NCBI GenBank assembly: GCA_018333655.1
Contig: JAGXTJ010000008.1
Span: 1-64,000 of the forward strand
Direction of reading: 5' to 3'
Source: Bacillota bacterium
Lineage (GTDB): Bacteria; Bacillota; UBA994
DNA: 64,000 nt
Below, in pieces: positions 1 to 8,016 of the stretch; the stretch's first letter is position 1, and the number at the start of each line of letters is the position of its first letter. The notes beneath the pieces were generated by a model. The model was not told where the DNA came from, ran no database searches, and saw only the letters and a program-made list of their open reading frames with translations. A program made the position numbers and the translations under genes.

Positions 1-690
1 GATAGCAGTATCCCAGTTGTAGGCACTTGCGTAGCTCACGGCCTCTTTAAACGCTTCCCCAGCTTTCTCTGTGTCGCCCAGAGCAAATAGAATGCACCCC
101 GACAGGTATAGCGACAATTCACGCCCCGTCACGTGCGCTGGGTCTCTGAGACTAACCATGAGCGCCTTTTGTACAATCTCCAACGCATGGTGATATGAGC
201 CGCGGAGGTATAGGCAGTGAGCTGCGGAATGAAGAGTGTACCACTGGGATTGATAATCCGCCAGCTGTGCGTAGATTCCTGAAGCCTGAAAAGAGCGCGT
301 GATAGCCGCAAGTAGATCCCCAGCGTTATACTGCATCCAGGCTGTGATGCGGAGAAAATTTGCCTTGTTAGCAGAAGATAGGGAGTCCATGCATGGCTCA
401 AGAGACTGAGCTAGTCCCATCGCTTCACCACTTTGACCCGTCATGGCAAGACTTTGTATGCGGTCAATTACGGCCTTTTTACCTAAGTCGTCATCCTCTT
501 GCGCCGAAGGAAGGAAGTAGGATAGGGGCTTCCCCAAACGCTCTGCGAGGAACTGCAGATTTTCACTGGAAGGACTAATTCGTCCTCGCTCGATTTCGCT
601 AACATATGACCGCGAGAATCTGCCACCTGCCAAACTGGCCTGAGACACCCTAGCCTCAAGTCTAGCTTGGCGTAGTCGTTTTCCCAACAT
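1..690 (-). CDS. XRE-family regulator with TPR-like C-terminal region (3' end beyond window)
   Basis: Reading the minus strand from ATG at 690 gives 230 codons that stay open to base 1, so the C-terminus lies outside the window. Residues about 1-60 form a Cro/CI-type helix-turn-helix: MLGKRLRQARLEA, then SQASLAGGRFSRSYVSEIERGR and SPSSENLQFLAERLGKPLSYF. The rest is helical and TPR-like (AGEAMGLAQSL, AAHCLYLRGSYHHALEIVQKAL, ALGDTEKAGEAFKEAVSYA). This layout is shared with Rgg/PlcR/Rap-like sensors that bind peptides, although peptide binding here is inference. The gene is divergent from the maturase/precursor/exporter cassette, and the intervening DNA carries an inverted repeat (711-749), so it probably controls the cassette and itself. 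A fragment of its start codon region is duplicated at 4404-4433. Confidence is high for an HTH regulator and modest for the signal it senses. Confidence 0.85.
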   Translation of the reverse strand, partial: MLGKRLRQARLEARVSQASLAGGRFSRSYVSEIERGRISPSSENLQFLAERLGKPLSYFLPSAQEDDDLGKKAVIDRIQSLAMTGQSGEAMGLAQSLEPCMDSLSSANKANFLRITAWMQYNAGDLLAAITRSFQASGIYAQLADYQSQWYTLHSAAHCLYLRGSYHHALEIVQKALMVSLRDPAHVTGRELSLYLSGCILFALGDTEKAGEAFKEAVSYASAYNWDTAI

Positions 691-754
691 ATAGTACCCC
701 CTACCTGACTTAGTGTCGGGCGTCACTATCATGGACTTGTGACACTAGTACGCA
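653..754. repeat. Duplicated regulator-start/operator segment, copy 1
   Basis: Two blocks here recur downstream of the exporter. Bases 653-682 are identical to 4404-4433 (30 of 30) and encode the first residues of the XRE regulator. Bases 711-754 match 4461-4504 in 42 of 44 positions. The second block contains inverted arms TAGTGTC (711-717) and GACACTA (741-747) and is the likely regulator operator. The spacer between blocks is unrelated in the two copies (28 versus 27 bases). Confidence 0.85.
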
Positions 755-766
755 GTAATGTATTAT
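737..766 (+). promoter_or_regulatory. Candidate promoter of the RiPP cassette
   Basis: TTGTGA (737-742) and TATTAT (761-766) are separated by 18 bases and point toward the cassette. The -35 element overlaps the right arm of the inverted repeat 711-747, so a regulator bound there would sit on the promoter. The second copy of the repeat at 4461-4504 keeps the -35-like hexamer but has no -10 at the same distance. Assignment is by eye from sigma-70 consensus. Confidence 0.45.
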
Positions 767-852
767 GGTGGCAATAATAATTGCCGGCATTGCCCCCGCC
801 GAGTCGGCGATAACTCTCCGCCACCCTGTAAGTCTATTTCTTTGGAGGTGAG

Positions 853-1020
853 ATGATATCCTTCAAAAATGATGCCAGCCGTGAGACAGGGTTGAGGTTG
901 AGAACACCCGGTATTTATGAATACAAATTAAAACATGGAAGGTCGTGTTCCATTGAAAAATGTAAGGAGTCGGTATACCTTTCATACTACATTGCCCGAT
1001 GGCAGACTGGGACTTTATAA
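853..1020 (+). CDS. Small ORF with strong ribosome site at the head of the cassette
   Basis: ATG at 853 lies five bases after GGAGG (844-848) and opens 55 codons beginning MISFKNDASRETGLRLRTP. It overlaps the start of the maturase ORF (935) in a different frame. It resembles nothing I recognise. Three readings are possible: a leader peptide whose translation couples to the maturase, whose own ATG at 935 has no visible Shine-Dalgarno; a signalling or second precursor peptide (it has two Cys); or the original maturase N-terminus separated by a further frameshift. The good ribosome site is the only solid evidence that it is translated. Confidence 0.4.
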   Translation: MISFKNDASRETGLRLRTPGIYEYKLKHGRSCSIEKCKESVYLSYYIARWQTGTL

Positions 1021-2247
1021 TAGCAAGACCGGAGCTGTCGTATGCGCAGATGTTGAGGAGGCTGGCAAGCTGTTGTCTGTCCTCGAAGATCCCGTTGGGA
1101 ATTCTGAGAGCAGTTTTCTACCCGCCCTCGTTTCCCAAGGTTTTGTTGTTCAAAATGATTGCGATGAATTGTCTGATATCAGAAAGTGGAGCAATGCTTT
1201 CCTTAGCGATGAGCGCCTACTACATCTTACCATGCTACCCGCAGAAGCGTGTAACTTCACGTGCCTTATTGCTTCCAGTACAACAAGCGACACTTATTCA
1301 TGAAGCCGTGGGTTTACGATGCCGCTCTGCAATTGATCGAGCGTAGCGCGGTGAGAAACCAGAACCAAGGACAGCGAACCCACATAAAAATATCTTGGTT
1401 TGGCGGTGAACCAACACTAGCCGCACCAATGATCATGTCATTTCAGAACCGCCTCCTAGCACTTAGCGCAAAGTACGAATTAGACGTAAAGTGTACGATG
1501 GTAACAAATGGTTACTTGCTTACAAGTAATTTGTTCAATAGATTACTTGATGCGAGCATCCGCGAATTTCAAGTAACCCTTGACGGAGACAGTACAACTC
1601 ATGATCAGCTTCGTACACTTAAGAACGGAAAACCGACATTCAACACCATCTATGAAAATCTCAAGCTAATTACCCAGCTACCCAATGAAGTACAGTTCAA
1701 GATGACAATAAGGGTCAATTTTCTGCGTACTACAATTGACGCTGCTCGAAACATGACAGATATGTTTGTAGCGGACTTTGGCCACGATAGCAGATTTCAG
1801 ATTTACTGCCGTCCAGTCTACCACTTTGACACCGCGCGAGACGACATTCAAGCTATAACCTCTGACATATGTTCCATTGAAGAGGGAATTGGTTTGCAGC
1901 GTGCCTTAGCCAAGATGGTTATGGAGCAGCTTAAGGTGTCGACGCCGGGAGGATTGTTCGACCCTCTGCCAATGCCTACGCCTGCTTGGTGTCCTTGTGA
2001 GCGGAAATACAGTTATGTCATCGGAGCCGATGGCCTCTTATTCCCTTGCGACAATCTAGTGGGTGATGAGAATTACACGATCGGCCGCCTCTCCGAGGAT
2101 GGCACTCCGCTTTACAACTCCCGCGCTACTCTTTGGAAAGGAGACTGCTTATCCGATAACGAGTGCCTTACATGCAAGCTCCTTCCTGTTTGTATGGGAG
2201 GATGTCTACGAGCTAGAATCATTTCGAAACGACAACCATGCTTCTAG
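935..2247 (+). pseudogene. Radical SAM/SPASM peptide maturase, frameshifted inside the iron-sulfur motif
   Basis: Two overlapping ORFs make one protein of about 437 residues. The first (935-1303) gives the N-terminal peptide-recognition-like part (RSRYTFHTTLPDGRLGLYN) and ends its homology at EACNFTC. The second frame, entered near 1264, resumes at PYCFQYNKRH. Joining them restores CNFTCPYC, the CxxxCxxC cluster motif of radical SAM enzymes; one C is missing in TGCC at 1262-1265. Downstream are ISWFGGEPT, VTNGYLL and FQVTLDGD, then a SPASM-type Cys-rich end (WCPC, FPCDN, GDC, CLTCKLLPVCMGGC). The frame ends at TAG 2245-2247, yet a protein-like reading (ESELLRSLQEHIELS) continues to another TAG at 2317-2319, so the C-terminus may also be cut. 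The family installs thioether or other radical links on Cys-rich peptides. It may be decayed, or the indel may be an assembly error. Confidence 0.8.
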
Positions 2248-2369
2248 AGTGAATCTGAACTACTACGCTCCTTGCAGGAGCACATCGAACTAAGCACGCC
2301 CCGCTGCACCACAGGGTAGCGGTGAATTAACCTCGTGTGCTGAGACCTCAAAAAGGGAGGTGAGAACAT

Positions 2370-2489
2370 ATGAAAATCTTACGGGAAGCAGTGCGCATGG
2401 AACAAATCGAGCAGCCCTCTGAATGGGACTGTGCTTGGTTCGGGTTATGTTGCGCAGACGGCTTCTGCTGCAAAGGAATAACACCGTAA
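2370..2489 (+). CDS. Cys-rich RiPP precursor peptide (39 aa)
   Basis: ATG at 2370 follows GGGAGG (2355-2360) by nine bases and ends at TAA 2487-2489. The 39-residue product has a charged, Cys-free first half (MKILREAVRMEQIEQPSEWD) and a Cys-rich second half (CAWFGLCCADGFCCKGITP) with Cys at 21, 27, 28, 33 and 34. A leader/core split around residue 20 is inferred. It lies between a radical SAM/SPASM maturase and a peptide exporter, the classic position of a sactipeptide- or ranthipeptide-type substrate. The pattern C-x5-CC-x4-CC does not match SCIFF or subtilosin as I know them. No function beyond precursor is claimed. Confidence 0.75.
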   Translation: MKILREAVRMEQIEQPSEWDCAWFGLCCADGFCCKGITP

Positions 2490-2521
2490 GCCCTACCTCA
2501 TGTTGGCCTTTGTGAACTGAC

Positions 2522-2553
2522 GGATGGGCCTAGGCATAGCCCTAGGCCCATCC
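2522..2553 (+). terminator. Perfect 13-bp stem-loop between precursor and exporter
   Basis: GGATGGGCCTAGG (2522-2534) pairs exactly with CCTAGGCCCATCC (2541-2553) around a six-base loop. It is followed by ACATTGT, not a clean U-tract, so it may be a weak terminator, a processing site or an mRNA-stabilising hairpin. It would let the short precursor mRNA accumulate above the exporter message. Confidence 0.6.
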
Positions 2554-2611
2554 ACATTGTCGCATGGGGCAAGGTTGCAACATCTGTAGACTGGAGATGG
2601 GAGATGTGAGC

Positions 2612-4348
2612 ATGTTAAAGAACCTGCGCATCATATACACATTTTATTCATTGATTGGACTACCTCGGCTGCTGCCAATACTCATCGGAGGTTTGCTGGA
2701 AAATGTCCCAGCCATATTAGGAGTGGTGAGCCCGCTTTTGGTGCGCGAGATTATAGATGGCCTAGCTAAAGGCAGTATGGACTGGGGCACAGTCTACATC
2801 CTTTGTGCTGTGTATGCTACCTCGTTTATCTTGAGCTACGGCGGAGACCTGCTCTACGTGCAGAGCAAGTGGCGTGCCGTTATGGAGCTGCGCTCCCGGG
2901 TGTTCGCACAGTCGTTTTATCTTCCATGGCAGAAGCTGCGGCAGCAAGGGTCGTCTTACTTCGCAACCTTGATCAACAATCATTTGAACGACGCTTTTAT
3001 CGTGCTTGATTATGGATATATACGAGCACTAGTAGCACTTGCGCGCATGGTAGTGATACTTGGTATTGTCCTTGTCTGGGATCGCACGTTGTTTGCACTG
3101 TTTGTCTTTAATGTGGTGCTTCTTGCAGCGTATTCTGAAGTCATAAGCCGAGCAACCCGTCATCTTTATGTCCATGGCTTCGAGTTAATGCGACGGGCAA
3201 CCACGTACATTGTCGAGATTTTTGACAATTTCCACGAAGTGCTTGCAGGCGAAGGTCGGGAAAAGAGCAACCGTCGTTACATGGCTATGAGTAACGAGTT
3301 AGTAGGCGTAGCTTTGCAGGCAGAATCTAGACGGGTGCAACTCGACAAAGCAATGACTGATTTGCCCGATTACGTCACTCGCCTGTTGGTCCTTGTCTAC
3401 GGCGGTTATCTTGTAGTAAACGGTCGCATGACCATCGGCACTATCTGGGCACTCTGGGCGTACTTTGCCATGCTGACCGAGCCTCTCAACATGTTGCAGT
3501 CCCTGACGCCAATCTCCGTACGAGTCGTCGCGACGCTAGAGAGTATACTCACCTACTTTGCGGAAACCGAGCAAACAAAAAAAGCTTTTAGTGACAGAAG
3601 TATTACGCCAGACCCAAACGCTCCCGTATATAGCTTGCGTGATGTTGCCCTTTCCTATGGTGAGGATAACCCTGTTCTGAAAAATGTGAGTTTCGATGTG
3701 CCACGAGGTGAAATTGTGGCTGTAATAGGACTCTCTGGGGAGGGGAAGTCCACTCTCCTCAATGTACTGCTTGGACTTGAACAACAGTATGAGGGCCACG
3801 TGAAATTTTTTGGTACTGAAGTAAAGGGCCTATATCCCGGTCTTGTGTTTCAGCACCTTGGATACTGCGCACAGACCATTGGCATCTTTAATGACACCCT
3901 TGATAACAACATCACCTTAGGACGACCTGTCGATAATGGGCATTTGCAGGAAGTAATCGCAATGCTAGAGATTGAGCATCTGCGCGGCAGGCTACTAGGC
4001 GAGCACGGCGGGTTTCTATCTGGGGGGGAGAAACAGCGAGTGCAGATAGCACGACTACTCTACGCAAATAAAGACGTGGTTATACTTGATGAACCCCTCA
4101 CCAATCTTGACCTAGTAAACGAGCGTGCCCTGCTCGAGAAATTGGCAGGCCATATGGTGGACCGTTCCGGCATTATTATCTCACACCGGCCAAATATATT
4201 GCGCTTAGCCACGCGGGCAATTGTGCTAAGTGAGGGGCAAGTGATAGCCGAAGGCAAGTTGGCTGACCTTATGCACAGCAACCAAGTCTGCCGTGATATC
4301 ATTCGCACATATGTTGACAGTGCTATGGAATTCGGTCGGGAGCTCTAA
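2612..4348 (+). CDS. ABC transporter, fused membrane and ATPase domains (peptide exporter)
   Basis: This is a half-size exporter of 578 residues: an N-terminal membrane domain with hydrophobic helices, then an ATPase domain. Walker A GLSGEGKST is at about 373-381, the signature LSGGEKQ at about 469-475, Walker B VVILDE at about 489-494 followed by PLTNLD, and the switch His in IIISHRPN. There is no N-terminal C39 peptidase, so leader removal, if any, needs another enzyme. The ORF extends to ATG 2564, but the ATG at 2612 follows a purine-rich GGGAGATG ribosome site and starts MLKNLRIIYTF, so it is preferred. Position directly after the precursor suggests export of the modified peptide, or self-immunity. 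The gene is intact. Confidence 0.85.
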   Translation: MLKNLRIIYTFYSLIGLPRLLPILIGGLLENVPAILGVVSPLLVREIIDGLAKGSMDWGTVYILCAVYATSFILSYGGDLLYVQSKWRAVMELRSRVFAQSFYLPWQKLRQQGSSYFATLINNHLNDAFIVLDYGYIRALVALARMVVILGIVLVWDRTLFALFVFNVVLLAAYSEVISRATRHLYVHGFELMRRATTYIVEIFDNFHEVLAGEGREKSNRRYMAMSNELVGVALQAESRRVQLDKAMTDLPDYVTRLLVLVYGGYLVVNGRMTIGTIWALWAYFAMLTEPLNMLQSLTPISVRVVATLESILTYFAETEQTKKAFSDRSITPDPNAPVYSLRDVALSYGEDNPVLKNVSFDVPRGEIVAVIGLSGEGKSTLLNVLLGLEQQYEGHVKFFGTEVKGLYPGLVFQHLGYCAQTIGIFNDTLDNNITLGRPVDNGHLQEVIAMLEIEHLRGRLLGEHGGFLSGGEKQRVQIARLLYANKDVVILDEPLTNLDLVNERALLEKLAGHMVDRSGIIISHRPNILRLATRAIVLSEGQVIAEGKLADLMHSNQVCRDIIRTYVDSAMEFGREL

Positions 4349-4403
4349 AAACACGCTTTCGGATTGCTGTTACCATGAACCTGGTCGTTAGTGTTCCATT
4401 TAG

Positions 4404-4504
4404 GCCTCAAGTCTAGCTTGGCGTAGTCGTTTTACTAGCAAGAACGCCCCATAGGCGCACTAGTGTCGGGCGTCACTATAATGGACTTGTGACACTAGCA
4501 CGCA
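4404..4504. repeat. Duplicated regulator-start/operator segment, copy 2
   Basis: Bases 4404-4433 are identical to 653-682, the coding start of the XRE regulator without its ATG. Bases 4461-4504 match 711-754 with two mismatches, including both inverted arms. No regulator gene follows here, so this is a relic of a second regulator copy or the product of a recombination that bracketed the cassette. The rest of 4349-4680 holds no gene I can support. Confidence 0.85.
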
Positions 4505-4680
4505 ATTCGGTCAAGAGCGTGATAAGGGGCAGAGGAAAATACGGCCTATATTATGGCAGAACGGCAAGCGGTTTATGCAAAGGAAAGGCCTAGTCTGGCG
4601 ATATCAATTGCCAAGCAGCAAATGATGATTGAGACATTCACAAGCTGCTCGGCAACGATGGGGTCCACTTTGTCGAAGAA

Positions 4681-5354
4681 CTATGGTAAGACACCGAGCA
4701 GCAGCACGCTAAATATCAACACGTCTTGCAGGAAATGAATGATTATAGCCCATCCAATTCCTTTTGTATCAAAAATAGATCTGACAAGAAACCAGCCTAA
4801 GAACCCAGCCATAATACTCCCTGGTAACCCTCCCGGCACACCGAAATAGTGAGGTATCCCAAAGATAAGAGCTCCAATAATTGCTGCGACTTTAGGATTC
4901 TTTGAGAACCCTTCAACAATAGTCCATCTGGTGATTATTGTTTCATTGAAGGAATTAAATAAGGCTAGTGGCAAGGCGATAATCACAGCTAGGAAAATTG
5001 CCTCCGACGAGGCACTGGCAATAGCTTCTCTATTGCCTAAATACAAGTAAGTTCCAGTGACAAGAGAAATAATAATGGAAAAGTTATACCAATTTGCTTC
5101 CAACTGTCTTTACTGCCTATTCCTAATAATTTTATCGGCGTGGTTTGGGCAGACAAATTACCAACTTTAAAATACTCTGCCTTCGTAATTCTATGAACTG
5201 CAAGAACGATTAGCAATGTCACATTTAACATCACAAATTGGTACAGAAAGTTGTTACATACCGAGGTCCTTTGCTTAGTCACATTACCTACTACAAAAAA
5301 TGCTGCAACACCTAGCAGACTAAAAGCCAGACTGATCACTTGGGATCTTTTCAT
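4681..5354 (-). pseudogene. CPBP-family intramembrane protein, frameshifted
   Basis: Two overlapping minus-strand ORFs form one protein. The N-terminal part starts at ATG 5354 after AGGGAG (MKRSQVISLAFSLLG) and runs through two hydrophobic segments to KQIGITF. The second frame resumes as SIIISLVTGTYLYLGNREA. One base missing from the TTTT run near 5073-5078 explains the break. The C-terminal part has CPBP (Abi) features: an NETIITR segment where EExxxR is usual, FGIPH for FxxxH, and IIIHFLQD for the third motif. CPBP proteins include prenyl proteases and bacteriocin immunity or processing proteins. It lies beside the RiPP cassette but on the other strand. The first motif has lost its second Glu, which together with the frameshift argues that it is inactive. 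Confidence 0.7.
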
Positions 5355-5398
5355 GTTTGTCTCTCCCTCTCTCATAAAATGTATAGTCCCCTCTGTCC

Positions 5399-6760
5399 TC
5401 ACGCTGGGAAGGCAACGCGAAAAGCACTGCCGCGACCTACTTCGCTCTCTACCGTTATACGGCCCCCTAGCTCATGCACAGCCTCCTGCACAATTGCTAG
5501 GCCGATGCCCGAGCCACCTGTCTCCCTGGTGCGCGAAGAATCGACACGATAGAAGCGCTCAAAAATAAAGGGGAGATGCAGGCTAGCAATGCCTTCGCCG
5601 TTGTCGCGCACTACGAAGCCCGCTTCCCCTGCAGCACTAAATATGGAGATCTCAACTTTACCCCCCTCTGGGGTGTATTTGTGTGCGTTACTTAAGAGGT
5701 TTCGTACTATACGCGAGAGAAGTTCTTCGTCCGCAGTCACAACTACGGACGCTTTGGGTTCCTCACAGAGAAGTGTGAGGGCCTTTTGCGTAAACTGGGG
5801 GCGGGCTACTAGGGCCTCTCGCGCTAAGAATTCGCCAAGCTCTATCTGGCGAAGCGTCGTGCCCTTCTGACTGTACTCCCTGGCGCTCAGGTCCTGCAAA
5901 TCTTTCATTAATCGCGCTAGGCGATGCGATTCTTCGATGGCTGCCTCCAGATTGTATGTGTCTGGCTCCAGCACACCATCACGGAAACCCTCTAAGTAGC
6001 TTTGCATCGTGGCGAGAGGAGTCCTAAGCTCATGCGAAATGTCCCCCGTCAGTTTCTTGCGCAACGCCTGTTGCATAGCTAGACTATCGGCCAGCTTGTC
6101 GAGCGTCGCGCCAAGCATAGTCAACTCATCGTCTCCACCCAGGCTAGCGCGAGCCTCTAGGTCACCCGCACCCAGCCTTTCGGCAGCGAGAGTTAGCATG
6201 TCTAGGCGACCTGTTAGGCGCCGCGAGAAAGCGCGCCCGGCGTAAACGGCAACTACTGTGGCGACGATGCTCGTGAGAACTGTGGCAAAAAAAACAGCGC
6301 GGCGAAAATCTAGGGCCTCGTAGCTCCATATGCCGAGCTGCCCTAAAGAGGCGATTTCAACTTGGCCGACTTGTATCCCGGCGACTTGCAAGGGGTAGGA
6401 GTATGCTTCCCCAAGTAGTTCTTGCCCACCGCGCCAGCGCATTCCATGCCTACCCCGCATCATGTGCGGCAGGGCATCGACGATGATGGTGCCCGCGCTG
6501 TCTCGCACGCGGATATGCCGCCCTGCCGTCATCGCCATGTCCATAGCGGAACGTCGGATAGCCTGCCATGGTTCGCCCTGCTCATACAAGAGAGCTAGCG
6601 TCTCCACCAGACGCAGATTAGCGCCCTCTTGCTCGCTCCGCAGGTACTGGCGCAAATTCCACTCGAGGGTCAGGCTGGCTAGTAGCCCGGCCAGAACTAT
6701 ACCCCCGACCGAGAGGATGGCGATGGTCAGCATCAACTTGTGGCCGAAGCGATGGTTCAT
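5399..6760 (-). CDS. Sensor histidine kinase (HAMP, HisKA, HATPase)
   Basis: The 453-residue membrane kinase has TM1 at about 8-30, an extracellular sensor loop of about 120 residues rich in Met, Arg and Gly around 100-112, TM2 at about 155-175, and a HAMP linker (LTLAAERLGAGDLEAR). The phosphoacceptor is His243 in SHELRTPLATMQSYL. ATP-binding motifs are NAHKYTPEGG, DNGEGI and TGGSGIGLAI. Its ATG overlaps the response regulator stop by four bases (ATGA), so the two are translationally coupled. The signal is unknown. Confidence 0.92.
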   Translation of the reverse strand: MNHRFGHKLMLTIAILSVGGIVLAGLLASLTLEWNLRQYLRSEQEGANLRLVETLALLYEQGEPWQAIRRSAMDMAMTAGRHIRVRDSAGTIIVDALPHMMRGRHGMRWRGGQELLGEAYSYPLQVAGIQVGQVEIASLGQLGIWSYEALDFRRAVFFATVLTSIVATVVAVYAGRAFSRRLTGRLDMLTLAAERLGAGDLEARASLGGDDELTMLGATLDKLADSLAMQQALRKKLTGDISHELRTPLATMQSYLEGFRDGVLEPDTYNLEAAIEESHRLARLMKDLQDLSAREYSQKGTTLRQIELGEFLAREALVARPQFTQKALTLLCEEPKASVVVTADEELLSRIVRNLLSNAHKYTPEGGKVEISIFSAAGEAGFVVRDNGEGIASLHLPFIFERFYRVDSSRTRETGGSGIGLAIVQEAVHELGGRITVESEVGRGSAFRVAFPA

Positions 6761-7458
6761 TTTTTCTCATCCTCGAATTTGTAGCCTACGCCGTAGACGG
6801 TCTTAATGAATATGGGCTGGTCTGGCTGTGGTTCTACTTTGTGGCGCAGATTTTTGATGTGGCTATCGACTGCGCGGTCAAATCCGGTAGATAACTCCCC
6901 CGATATGGCCTCGAGCAATTCTCCGCGCGAAAATACACGCCCGGGATGGCGCGCAAGCGTTACAAGGAGTTTGTATTCAGTCGCGGTAAGGGCAATTGAT
7001 ACGTCTAGAACTGCTACATAGTGGCGCAAGGTGTCGATGGTGAGCCTGCCACTGCCAAATTCCCATACATCGGCGAGCAAACCACCCTTGCTGGGGCGAA
7101 GCCGCCTCAATATGGCGTGTACCCTAGCCACTAGTTCTCGCGGACTAAACGGCTTGACCATAAAGTCATCCGCGCCAATTCCTAGCCCGGCTATTTTGTC
7201 CTCTTCCCCATCTTTAGCTGTAAGCATGATGATGGGCAGAGTCTGCCCCGACATGCGGAGCCGTCTAGCTACCTCTTCGCCCGATAGGTGCGGCAGCATT
7301 AGGTCTAGCACCATGAGCGAAAACTCTCCGCTCGCCGCCAAATCTAGTGCATTTTGTCCATCATGGGCTTCGGTGACACTGAAACCCTCTTTTTCTAGAT
7401 AGGCGCGAATGACGCGGGTAATCTTCACTTCATCATCGACCACCAAAATTCTCTCCAC
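6757..7458 (-). CDS. OmpR-family response regulator
   Basis: The protein has 233 residues. The receiver domain (1-120) has the acidic pocket VVDDE and phosphoacceptor Asp52 in LMVLDLMLP, with Lys in VKPFSPREL. The winged-helix domain (about 130-230) has LTATEYKLLVTLARHPGRVFSR and VDSHIKNLRHKVE, ending YGVGYKFE. It is the partner of the kinase that follows in the same operon. The DUF2680 gene upstream lies on the same strand, behind a terminator. Confidence 0.93.
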   Translation of the reverse strand: MERILVVDDEVKITRVIRAYLEKEGFSVTEAHDGQNALDLAASGEFSLMVLDLMLPHLSGEEVARRLRMSGQTLPIIMLTAKDGEEDKIAGLGIGADDFMVKPFSPRELVARVHAILRRLRPSKGGLLADVWEFGSGRLTIDTLRHYVAVLDVSIALTATEYKLLVTLARHPGRVFSRGELLEAISGELSTGFDRAVDSHIKNLRHKVEPQPDQPIFIKTVYGVGYKFEDEKK

Positions 7459-7553
7459 CTAGACACCCCCGCGGCTTAATTGGCGGCAGTAAGCGCATTT
7501 AAGCTGCCGTTGGCACTGCCCTGTCCTGCAATCAATATACCAAATGCCTGCCG

Positions 7554-7581
7554 AAAAAGAAAACGGGGCTTAGCGCCCCGT
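7554..7581 (-). terminator. Intrinsic terminator overlapping the DUF2680 stop codon
   Basis: On the minus strand ACGGGGC and GCCCCGT form a seven-base stem with the stop TAA in the loop, followed by TTTTCTTTTT. It ends the DUF2680 transcript and separates it from the two-component operon. Confidence 0.8.
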
Positions 7582-7920
7582 ACTTCTTTGGCCATTGCCA
7601 CAACCGTTACCGCCGCCAGAAGCGCCGCGCATCATGAAGCCGCCACCTTGCCTTGGGCCGAAGGCGAAATCTCCCTGAGACATGCGCTCAAGCTTCGTCG
7701 CCCAAGTTTGCTCCATCCGCTCGCGGATCTCTGCCGCGTCTTCGGCCGTCACTAGGCCCGCCTCAACTTGCTTGTCTAAGATCTGCAGCCTGAGCTCGTG
7801 CATTTGCTCATGCAGGGCAGTGAGCTCTGCTTTCTCTGGGTCTGTCATGGCGAGGGCGGCGGGCACCGCAACAGCCATTATAACGACTAGCGCGGCAATG
7901 ATGATGATTGTTTTTTTCAT
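7570..7920 (-). CDS. DUF2680-like secreted protein
   Basis: This is a 116-residue protein with a signal peptide (MKKTIIIIAALVVIMAVAVPAALA). A helical middle follows (DPEKAELTALHEQMHELRLQ, then DKQVEAGLVTAEDAAEIRERM), typical of the DUF2680/YckD family. The tail is rich in Gly (GGGFMMRGASGGGNG) with one Cys. AAGGAGG precedes the ATG. The family has no firm function. The nearby kinase suggests an envelope-stress role, which is only inference. Confidence 0.75.
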   Translation of the reverse strand: MKKTIIIIAALVVIMAVAVPAALAMTDPEKAELTALHEQMHELRLQILDKQVEAGLVTAEDAAEIRERMEQTWATKLERMSQGDFAFGPRQGGGFMMRGASGGGNGCGNGQRSTGR

Positions 7921-8016
7921 TTTCTTTGACCTCCTTCATCTTCGTTCGACCTCAGTATATCTATTAACTATAGAGAACTGATGGAGACAAGATGGAGGAC
8001 TTGTGGAGATTGAGAC

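Noticed and set aside
129-578. Short ORFs on both strands at the left edge
   Set aside because: They are alternative-frame shadows of the XRE/TPR regulator reading from 690 through base 1.
1255-1275. Programmed -1 frameshift in the maturase
   Set aside because: No slippery heptamer or obvious stimulatory pseudoknot; an indel is simpler.
653-4504. Insertion sequence or integrase-type att sites around the cassette
   Set aside because: No transposase or integrase gene is present and the repeats are regulator and operator sequence, so recombination between regulator copies fits better.
4553-4738. 61-codon plus-strand ORF after the exporter
   Set aside because: No ribosome site, no resemblance, and its end overlaps the CPBP gene antisense.
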